Source: Sysuimicrobium calidum (GTDB lineage: Bacteria; Sysuimicrobiota; Sysuimicrobiia; Sysuimicrobiales; Sysuimicrobiaceae). Taken from it: DNA of 35,714 bases. This document shows, in pieces, positions 30,044 through 35,714 of the stretch (its first letter is position 1; each line of letters begins with the position of its first letter). The notes beneath the pieces are model-generated. The model worked only from the letters and a program-made list of their open reading frames with translations, was not told the DNA's origin and made no database searches. The stretch spans positions 1 through 35,714 of the forward strand of contig JAVKHN010000019.1 of the NCBI GenBank assembly GCA_031459935.1, read 5' to 3'. Both the position numbers and the translations under genes were made by a program.

Positions 30044-30840
30044 GCCTCCCGTACCAGGCGCAGCATGGCCTCGTGCAGGAGACCGTTGGTGGCCAGCAGA
30101 TCCCGCGTGCGCACCGTGTAGGGCGAGCCGTTCATCCCTGTGACCGTGCCGCCCGCCTCCTGCACCAGCAGCGTTCCCGCGGCCACATCCCACGGGTTCA
30201 GCTCCGGCTCCCAGAAGGCATCCAGACGGCCCGCGGCCACGTACGCGAGCCCCAGGGCCGCGGACCCCACCAGCCGCAGGTCCTCCGCGGCCCTCGCGAG
30301 GGCGCCCATCTGGGGCAGGTTGCGGCCCGTGACGCCGATGTCCGGAGGGGTTCCCGTGGCCACCAGGGCTTGGTCAAGCCTTCCGATCCGGGAGACCCGC
30401 AGCCGCTCCCGGTGGCTTCCCCGGATGAGCCACGCGCCCTTTTCTCGCTCCGCTACGAAGAGCTCGTCCAGGATGGGGTGGTAGACCACCCCGATCTGGA
30501 CGAGCTCATCTGCCGCGAGGGCGATGGAGACCGCGAACCAGGGAAGCCGGTGCGCGAAGTTCGTGGTCCCGTCCAGGGGATCCACGTACCAGCACGGCAC
30601 CCCCGGCCGGGCTGAGCCACCGCTTTCCTCCGCCACGATCCCGTACTCCGGAAAGGCCTCCCGCAACCGCGAGACGATGCACGCCTCGCTGGCGTAGTCC
30701 GCCTCCGTCACGGGACTCGTGGGCCCCTTGTACCGCACCTCCTCGGGCCGGCTGGGGCGCAGGAAGTGCTCCAGGAGCACATGTCCGGCTTCCCGGGCCG
30801 CGCGCACCGCCACATCCACCGCGGGCGAGAAAGCGATCAT
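30040..30840 (-). CDS. Inositol monophosphatase family phosphatase
   Basis: A 266-residue Mg-dependent phosphatase of the IMPase/FBPase/CysQ superfamily. The metal and phosphate ligands are all present: Glu71 or 72 in AEESGG, Asp87 and Asp90 with the GTT triplet in YVDPLDGTTNF, and Asp218 in NPWDVAAG. It hydrolyses a sugar- or inositol-phosphate-like monoester. ATG at 30840 overlaps the stop of the eIF2B-like gene (ATGA), with GGGGAT upstream. The pairing with a possible phosphosugar isomerase and a metabolite exporter suggests it acts on the isomerase product. Fructose-1,6-bisphosphatase, inositol phosphatase and PAP phosphatase activities are all possible. Confidence 0.9.
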   Translation of the reverse strand: MIAFSPAVDVAVRAAREAGHVLLEHFLRPSRPEEVRYKGPTSPVTEADYASEACIVSRLREAFPEYGIVAEESGGSARPGVPCWYVDPLDGTTNFAHRLPWFAVSIALAADELVQIGVVYHPILDELFVAEREKGAWLIRGSHRERLRVSRIGRLDQALVATGTPPDIGVTGRNLPQMGALARAAEDLRLVGSAALGLAYVAAGRLDAFWEPELNPWDVAAGTLLVQEAGGTVTGMNGSPYTVRTRDLLATNGLLHEAMLRLVREA

Positions 30841-31748
30841 ATCCCCAGGGGCCGGCTCACGGTGGCGAGCCGCAGGGGGCTTGTGACCCCCTCCTCCGTC
30901 AGGTAGGCGGTCACCAGACGATCCGGGATCTGCTCGAACAGGAGCGGTGAGAGGTGGAGGGATTCCGGGGGCGTCCACTCCTGCGCGAGGTCTGTGGGCG
31001 AGCCCAGGACCGTGGGAAAGCCCTCCCGCAACAGGGGAGGCAGGATCTTGATGGTCTGGGTGGCCACGTAGCAGGGGACGCCCTGGGCCTGGGCCACGAG
31101 CAGGAGGGGTCGGGTGCCGATGGTGTTCACGAAGAACCCAGAGAGGGAGACAGCTTCCGCCCCCGTGACCACCGCGGAGGCCACGTCCATGTAGTAGGCC
31201 ATGGCGCCGTCTACGGTGAGGGTGGTGTTGATGCCCTGCTCCGCCAGAGCCTGGGCGAGCCTCCGGCCGTCCATCAACGGCCGGCTCTCGAACACCACCA
31301 CGCTGAGCTCGGGGTTGTGCTGCCAGAGCTCCTCGATCACCGCCCGCACCGTCTGGCTGTTGGAGATGGTGAGGATCACCTGGGCGTCCGCCAGGACCTC
31401 TGCGGCAAAGTGGGCGATCCGGGCCCGGGATTCCGCGATGTGGGCGCGGTACCCCCGCAGCCAGTCCCGGAGCTCCTCCCGAATCTGCAGGAGGGGGGTT
31501 CCCTCCCGCGCCATCTCCTCCGCGAAGTGCAGCACGCGGTGGTGGAGGTTCATGAGGGGGGCGGAGGTGGGTTTGCGGTGAAGCAGTTCCCGGATGGCGG
31601 CGTCGAAGGCGCCCAGAAAGACATGGGGATCCCCCTCCGTGGAGGCCGCGATCCACGCCTCCAGGGCCTCCGCCGCGGCGAGGGCGATCTCCGAGGCGGT
31701 GACCCGTACCATGCCCTCCAGGTCCCGCAGCCGTTCCTCCCACTCCAC
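30837..31748 (-). CDS. eIF2B-alpha/ribose-1,5-bisphosphate isomerase-like protein
   Basis: A 303-residue protein of the eIF2B/MtnA/ribose-1,5-bisphosphate isomerase superfamily: an N-terminal helical bundle (about 1-115) followed by a Rossmann-like domain containing VVVFESRPLMDGRRLA (150-165), TVDGAMAYYM (178-187) and GAEAVSLSGFFVNTIGT (196-212). In catalytic relatives the corresponding sequences have HCNS and GAD with NKIGT. Here they are ILTISNS (Ser129 in place of the catalytic Cys) and GAE (Glu198 in place of the catalytic Asp), as in non-catalytic or divergent members. It may bind a nucleotide or phosphosugar as a regulator, or use other residues. GTG at 31748 starts near homologs, with AGAGGT directly adjacent; ATG at 31712 is an alternative. 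First gene of the cassette. Confidence 0.82.
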   Translation of the reverse strand: MEWEERLRDLEGMVRVTASEIALAAAEALEAWIAASTEGDPHVFLGAFDAAIRELLHRKPTSAPLMNLHHRVLHFAEEMAREGTPLLQIREELRDWLRGYRAHIAESRARIAHFAAEVLADAQVILTISNSQTVRAVIEELWQHNPELSVVVFESRPLMDGRRLAQALAEQGINTTLTVDGAMAYYMDVASAVVTGAEAVSLSGFFVNTIGTRPLLLVAQAQGVPCYVATQTIKILPPLLREGFPTVLGSPTDLAQEWTPPESLHLSPLLFEQIPDRLVTAYLTEEGVTSPLRLATVSRPLGI

Positions 31749-31799
31749 ACCTCTAGTATCCGATGGAGGCCCGGGGGATTCCTGCGGCCCCTGGCTGTC

Positions 31800-31821
31800 C
31801 CCAGTACCCCGGGGTACTGGG
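31800..31821. promoter_or_regulatory. Perfect 22-base palindrome in divergent promoter region
   Basis: CCCAGTACCCC at 31800-31810 is followed directly by its exact reverse complement at 31811-31821, with no spacer. It lies midway between the starts of the eIF2B-like gene (31748, minus) and the GNAT gene (31875, plus), the expected place for an operator that controls both. A spacer-free palindrome of this length fits a dimeric repressor site better than an RNA hairpin. Confidence 0.6.
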
Positions 31822-31874
31822 AGACGCGGGCGCGCAGGCAGGAGTTCGCGGGAACGCTGCCCAACTAGCCTGGT

Positions 31875-32357
31875 ATGCGACAGCTGGAGCGGGTGCAGGT
31901 GCGTCCTGCAACCCTCCGCGATCTTCCCTACCTCGTGGAGGCGTGGGGGGAGCTGGCGAGCTACCACGAGCGCTTCGATCCCGGGTTCGCCCTCAGCCGC
32001 GGGTGGCGGCAGTCCTACGCGGCATACGTGGCCTCCCTGTTGGACCGGGAGGACGCGTGCGTGGTGGTGGCCTGGGTTCGGGGGGAGTTCGCGGGGATGG
32101 CGGTGGGCCGCACCATGCTGGCTCCCTCCTTCTTCCGGTACCGCCGACGGGGCTACATCCAGGATGTGTACACCCGGGAGCCCTATCGCCGTCAGGGAAT
32201 CGCCCGTCGCATGGTGGAGCGGCTGGAGGTTTGGCTGCGCGCGCAAGGAGTCCGGCGCGTGGAACTCACCGTGGCCCCTCAGAACCCCGTGGCCCTCGCC
32301 TTCTGGGAGGGGATGGGCTATCGCCCCTACCTTCAGGTCTTCAGCAAGACGCTCTAG
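31875..32357 (+). CDS. GNAT family N-acetyltransferase
   Basis: A 160-residue acetyltransferase. The N-terminus VQVRPATLRDLPYLVEAWGEL is the usual GNAT opening, the acetyl-CoA loop is YRRQGIARRMVE (about 106-117, Q/RxxGxG/A type), preceded by the strand YIQDVYT, and the end has ENPVALAFWEGMGY-like NPVALAFWEGMGY. It transfers an acetyl group from acetyl-CoA to an amine of an unknown small molecule or protein. The ATG at 31875 has no ribosome site; GTG at 31899 (GGAG nine bases before) would begin at the family start, so either may be used. It is divergent from the eIF2B-like cassette and its stop overlaps the convergent carboxyltransferase gene by four bases. Confidence 0.88.
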   Translation: MRQLERVQVRPATLRDLPYLVEAWGELASYHERFDPGFALSRGWRQSYAAYVASLLDREDACVVVAWVRGEFAGMAVGRTMLAPSFFRYRRRGYIQDVYTREPYRRQGIARRMVERLEVWLRAQGVRRVELTVAPQNPVALAFWEGMGYRPYLQVFSKTL

Positions 32358-33883
32358 CGCTCCTCGCGTGGGCCGGGGTGCAGCACGAGGAGGGCGCGCG
32401 CCTCTCCCCGGCGGACTTCCACGTAAACACGTCGCTCCCGGGGCCGGACCTGACTCCGTTCCAGGGATGGGAGGCCCTCCGGAGATCCCGGGCCCTCCGT
32501 GCGCGCGTACCCCTCATAGATCACCGCGTTCAGGAACTCCTCGTCGTCCCGGAACACGTACCCCATCTCGCGCTTGATCTCCTCAACGCCTTTCTCCCGC
32601 TCCTCCTCTTCCCGTTGCAAGGCCTGCTGGATCTCCCTCGCCCGCTGGCGCCCCAGGATGCGATCCCGGACGTCCGGATCCATCTGGTCCGCACCCGACT
32701 CCTTTCCGAACCATCCCAGGGCGAACCGGATGACATCATCCGGCACCACCTCGTAGCGCCTCCCGGTGGCCACGTTGAAAGCTGCCTGGGTGACCACCAT
32801 CTGGGCGTACGGGGTGATCATCATGGGGTAACCCAGCTCCCGCCGGACCCGCACCACCTCCTGCAGGACTTCCTCCAAACGGTCCTCCAGCCCCAGTTCC
32901 CGGAGCTGATACTGGAGGTTGGAGAGCACCCCGCCGGGAACCCGGTGCTCGAAATAGCCGAGATCGAACTCCGAGGGGGATCCCTCGGGGAACCCGTGAT
33001 CCGCTCCGATCCTCCTCAACGCTTTCGATGCGGCCTCGACCTCCACGAGATCCACTTGGCAGCTCCCTCCCAGGGCTTGGAGGTTCCGGAGGGTGCGGAA
33101 GATGCTCGGCTGCGCTGTGCCGCTCGCGAGAGGGGGAATTCCCGTGTGGAGGATCCTTACGCCTGCCCGGACGGCCTCCACGTAGGCCATGTCCGCCAGG
33201 CCGATGGTGCAGTGGGAGTGCAGTTCGAAGGGAACAGGTCCGCACGCGTTTTTCATGGCGGGGAGGATCTCCTGCGCCCGTTCTGGAGTCAGGATTCCCC
33301 CGAAATCCTTCAGGTAGATGGCGTCCACGGGGAACCTCAACGCCCGATTCACCTGCTCCACGTAATAGCCAGCCGTATGCCGCGGAGTGTCGTCGTAAGC
33401 GATGGCGACCACCACCTCATACCCCAGCTCCTTCAGGAGGGGAACCATGTAGGGGAAGTCTATTTCGAGCTCGTCCATCCGGTTGGGGGTCATCTGCGCG
33501 CGCACGAGGGCCTTCGTCTCCGCGATCTTCTGCAGATACAGGCGGAGCAGACTCTTCGGTGCCCGGTACTCAAAGCCGCGCAGCAAGGTCCCCACCATGC
33601 AGGCCCGGCGGGTTCGCTGGACCGTCCGCCCCACGAGCCGGCAGAGCTCCCACGGGTTGATCTTCAGATCCCGCAGCATCTTGCGGAAGAAGATGGGGTT
33701 AAAGGGCACCTCCATGGCCCAGAAGCCTGCCCGGTCGATCGCCGGCGCCACCTCCCGGAACAGGTCCGGGCCGATCCAACTGGCCCACAGGCTCTGAAGC
33801 CCATCGCGGAGGGTGGTGTCCACCAGACACACGGGGTCCGGACCCCGGGAGGGGAGGCGCCCCGTGGCAGGCATCCGGTCCAT
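32354..33883 (-). CDS. Biotin-dependent-type carboxyltransferase (pyruvate carboxylase subunit B / oxaloacetate decarboxylase alpha-like)
   Basis: A 509-residue protein whose first 300 or so residues form the carboxyltransferase barrel of pyruvate carboxylase and oxaloacetate decarboxylase: VDTTLRDGLQSL with metal ligand Asp22, Lys192 in YLKDFGGILTP, metal ligands His222 and His224 in LHSHCTIG, then the family's GGVLSNLQYQL and ITPYAQMVVTQAAFNV. It would move CO2 between carboxybiotin and pyruvate or a related acceptor. The C-terminal part is a charged helical stretch (QREEEEREKGVEEIKREMG) and there is no biotin-carrier domain with the MKM motif, and no biotin carboxylase gene nearby. ATG at 33883 has GGAG six bases upstream; an earlier ATG at 33928 would overlap the binding-protein gene. 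Confidence 0.87.
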   Translation of the reverse strand: MDRMPATGRLPSRGPDPVCLVDTTLRDGLQSLWASWIGPDLFREVAPAIDRAGFWAMEVPFNPIFFRKMLRDLKINPWELCRLVGRTVQRTRRACMVGTLLRGFEYRAPKSLLRLYLQKIAETKALVRAQMTPNRMDELEIDFPYMVPLLKELGYEVVVAIAYDDTPRHTAGYYVEQVNRALRFPVDAIYLKDFGGILTPERAQEILPAMKNACGPVPFELHSHCTIGLADMAYVEAVRAGVRILHTGIPPLASGTAQPSIFRTLRNLQALGGSCQVDLVEVEAASKALRRIGADHGFPEGSPSEFDLGYFEHRVPGGVLSNLQYQLRELGLEDRLEEVLQEVVRVRRELGYPMMITPYAQMVVTQAAFNVATGRRYEVVPDDVIRFALGWFGKESGADQMDPDVRDRILGRQRAREIQQALQREEEEREKGVEEIKREMGYVFRDDEEFLNAVIYEGYARTEGPGSPEGLPSLERSQVRPRERRVYVEVRRGEARALLVLHPGPREER

Positions 33884-33908
33884 GGCGTTCTCCGGGTCCG
33901 GTGTGTGC

Positions 33909-35444
33909 TTACCGGGCGATCCAGGCATCCCCTGGCCTCCACCTCGGCCAGGTCCCGCCCTGCAGGTGTCCGGTGTTCCGCACGTACGGCTGAGCGATGT
34001 AGAGCTTCCGGGGCCCGATCATCACCGGGATCACCGTGAGATCCTGCAGCAGAACCCGGTGCAACAGCTGCAGCTTGTGCCGTTGAGGAGTGAGGGTCGT
34101 CCGGGATTCCTGCCATGCCCTCTCGAGCTCCGGTGGCCGTCTCATGCTCGCATAGCGGGCTGGGGGATTCGTGAAGAAGAACTCAACCCAGCTGTTGAAG
34201 TTGGCGACGTAGCTCATGGTTTCGATCAGGAAGCCACGCCATCCCTTCTGTTGGTATTCCGCAAAACGAGGCCTGTCCACCATTTCCAGCTCCGCCCGAA
34301 TGCCGGCCCTCTCCAGGTACCCCTGGATGGCCGTGGCGATTTCGCGGGAGACCACGGTGGGATCGAAAATGAGACGCGTGCGGAAGCCATCAGGGTAACC
34401 TGCCTCCGCAAGCAGGCGGCGGACCCGCGCGGGATCGTAAGGGGGAACCGGGTAATCGGGGAGGGCAGCCTCGTGGCCGGGATGGGCGATCTGGTTCCAC
34501 GCCTCGAATACCCCGTAGCCCAAGCCTCTGGCGATGGATTCCCGGTCGATGGCGGCGTGCACGGCCTCCCGCACCCTCCGGTCGGCGAGAGGGGAGTCGG
34601 CGTTCATGCTGTCGGGGATCAAGGCGATGTTCACGGTGTGGAGGCCGGTGATCAGCTGGAACCTCCCTGTGGCCTTTAGCTCGCTGATGATCACGGGATC
34701 GCTGAAGCCGGCCACGTCCAGCTGGCCTGCCAGGAGAGCTGCCTTCAGGGTCTGCTGATCCCGGAAGAACCGCATCTCTATGCGATCCAGGTAGGGCTTC
34801 GGCCGATCCCAGTATCCGTTGAACCGAACGTATTCCGCGTAGGCATTGGGATCGTACCGGACCACCCGGAAGGGGCCGGTGCCCACGGGCTCCCACTGGG
34901 CCCGGTCCTCCCCGATCCGCTGGATGTGCCGGGCAGAGACGATCTCGGTGGAGCCGAGGCCGTCGAGCCACAAGGGAAGGCCATTGTGCCAGTCCGTCAG
35001 GTTCACGCGGACGGTGTATGCGTCCACCACGTCCGCGGATTGCACGATGCCGGGAAGGCGGCGGCTCTCGATCTGCTTCTGGAGGTTGAACCGCATGACC
35101 TCCGCGGTAAGCTCCGTGCCGTCGTGGAAGCGCACTCCTCTGCGGATCCGCAGCAGGATCGCTTTCCGGTCCGGAGAAAGCTCCCATCGTTCTGCCAGCT
35201 GCGGGTAGATGCGTCCGCGGGCGTCGCCCCAGAAGGGGGCCTCGAAGACCACGGAGGCCGGGATGGAGCCGTAGATCCCTCGCTTCCAGGGAACCCCAAA
35301 CGGCCCTCCGGGAGGGTCGTCCGCGACCCGCAGTCTGCCTCCGCGCAGGGGGGAGGGGCTGGAGGCGAGGACGCTTGCGGCCAGAAGTCCTGCCATCCCC
35401 CAGAAGGCAAAGACGATTGCTAAGAACCTCCACCTCCGTACCAT
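33909..35444 (-). CDS. Dipeptide/oligopeptide-type ABC transporter substrate-binding protein
   Basis: A 511-residue exported protein of solute-binding family 5 (DppA/OppA/NikA type). A basic start MVRRWR and a hydrophobic run to about residue 26 make a signal peptide, without a lipobox Cys. Family landmarks: YPQLAERWELSPDRKAILLRIRRGVRFHDGTELTAEVMRFN, VGTGPFRVVRYDPN, YWDRPKPYLDRIEMRFF and REAVHAAIDRESIARGLGYG (each read as separate motifs). The ATG follows AAGGAGGAGATC, the strongest ribosome site in the window. No peptide permease or ATPase genes adjoin it: upstream on the same strand is a different type of permease, and downstream the carboxyltransferase. The ligand is unknown, possibly peptides, nickel or glycosides. 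Confidence 0.92.
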   Translation of the reverse strand: MVRRWRFLAIVFAFWGMAGLLAASVLASSPSPLRGGRLRVADDPPGGPFGVPWKRGIYGSIPASVVFEAPFWGDARGRIYPQLAERWELSPDRKAILLRIRRGVRFHDGTELTAEVMRFNLQKQIESRRLPGIVQSADVVDAYTVRVNLTDWHNGLPLWLDGLGSTEIVSARHIQRIGEDRAQWEPVGTGPFRVVRYDPNAYAEYVRFNGYWDRPKPYLDRIEMRFFRDQQTLKAALLAGQLDVAGFSDPVIISELKATGRFQLITGLHTVNIALIPDSMNADSPLADRRVREAVHAAIDRESIARGLGYGVFEAWNQIAHPGHEAALPDYPVPPYDPARVRRLLAEAGYPDGFRTRLIFDPTVVSREIATAIQGYLERAGIRAELEMVDRPRFAEYQQKGWRGFLIETMSYVANFNSWVEFFFTNPPARYASMRRPPELERAWQESRTTLTPQRHKLQLLHRVLLQDLTVIPVMIGPRKLYIAQPYVRNTGHLQGGTWPRWRPGDAWIAR

Positions 35445-35506
35445 GATCTCCTCCTTAATTCGAATTCGCATCGCGCCTTTTGTCGTCAGACTCCGGCGGT
35501 CCAGCA

Positions 35507-35525
35507 CCTCAGAGCCGGGCTGAGG
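35507..35525. repeat. Hairpin at the permease 3' end
   Basis: CCTCAG, seven bases, CTGAGG spans the stop codon region of the permease gene. Without a T-run on the minus strand it is at best a Rho-dependent or partial terminator between the permease and the binding-protein gene. Confidence 0.3.
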
Positions 35526-35714
35526 CGATCCTGGTGAGGGCGTTCCGCAGGCCGACCACCCCGAGCAAGGTGAGGACGGCCACGGCGCACACCTCCTCGA
35601 TCCTTCCCTGGTTCACCAGGACCACCAGGGCCACCGCCAGCACCTGGTTTCCGGGAGCGGCCAGCATGAGGGAAGCGCTCACCTCCCGGAGGATGATCAG
35701 AAAGCTCAACAGCC
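35509..35714 (-). CDS. ABC transporter permease, C-terminal end (iron(III)/FbpB-type), cut by window edge
   Basis: The last 68 codons of a gene that enters from the right edge. The sequence LREVSASLMLAAPGNQVLAVALVVLVNQGR is the end of the binding-protein-dependent permease domain of Fe(III)-type (FbpB/AfuB) or similar permeases, where the consensus is REL(S)ASLLLxxPGN; two membrane segments follow. Its stop is at 35509, 64 bases before the start of the peptide-type binding protein. The two genes belong to different transporter families, so they are probably not parts of one importer. Only the end is visible, so subfamily assignment is tentative. Confidence 0.8.
   Translation of the reverse strand, partial: LLSFLIILREVSASLMLAAPGNQVLAVALVVLVNQGRIEEVCAVAVLTLLGVVGLRNALTRIASARL

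Noticed and set aside
31844..31855. GTTC-N4-GAAC near the GNAT start as a LexA site
   Set aside because: The half-sites are in the opposite order to the GAAC-N4-GTTC LexA arrangement, and arms of four bases arise often by chance.
31763..34039. 758-codon open frame on the plus strand
   Set aside because: Covers the GNAT gene in another frame and the carboxyltransferase on the other strand; both of those have family motifs.

Overview
The window is a very GC-rich stretch of bacterial chromosome. Third codon positions are nearly all G or C, and GTG or TTG starts are common. It is densely packed housekeeping and transport DNA: I count 34 protein genes (two cut by the window edges) and one tRNA gene, with many 1-4 base overlaps between consecutive genes. 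I see no prophage, insertion sequence, CRISPR array or rRNA. ProS of the archaeal/eukaryotic-like type with a C-terminal zinc site, an elongated NDK, a tandem rhodanese and four periplasmic binding proteins all fit a deep-branching, perhaps thermophilic, Terrabacteria-type lineage (Armatimonadota/CSP1-3, Chloroflexota or Limnochordia-like). That placement is inference, not proof.

Layout. 1-971: divergent moeA (cut by the edge) and mobA, for molybdenum cofactor. 968-4150: proS, then (transcribed first) a tandem rhodanese, a DUF4395 membrane protein and a membrane-anchored thioredoxin, which look like one sulfur/thiol operon. 4386-4940: O-methyltransferase. 5049-9643: complete branched-chain-amino-acid-type ABC operon (livM, livH, binding protein, livG, livF). 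9648-11558: AMP-forming acyl-CoA ligase directly behind tRNA-Lys(UUU). 11660-14017: alpha/beta hydrolase, a radical SAM protein with a LexA-like site, and a histone H1-tail-like basic protein. 14105-16242: an unrecognised gene, then ndk and nth on the opposite strand. 16428-18334: nitrilase-fold protein lacking its nucleophile, coupled to an M24 peptidase. 18449-23135: BMP-type (nucleoside-like) ABC importer. 23421-24836: exported FAD oxidoreductase. 24877-29159: mutS-mutL. 29165-31748: a three-gene cassette of eIF2B/sugar-phosphate-isomerase-like protein, inositol-monophosphatase-like phosphatase and EamA-type transporter. 31875-32357: GNAT acetyltransferase. 32354-33883: a carboxyltransferase (pyruvate carboxylase/oxaloacetate decarboxylase type) without biotin domain. 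33909-35444: peptide-type binding protein. 35509-35714: end of a permease.

The most unusual items are: the eIF2B-like/phosphatase/exporter cassette, which has a perfect 22-base palindrome in its divergent promoter region; the nitrilase-fold protein with Gly where Cys is expected; a perfect 15-base inverted repeat that brackets the inferred proS promoter; a CGAAC-N4-GTTCG box before the radical SAM gene; and an acyl-CoA ligase whose start codon lies 8 bases from the 3' end of tRNA-Lys. Promoters, operators and leaderless starts were read by eye and are hypotheses.
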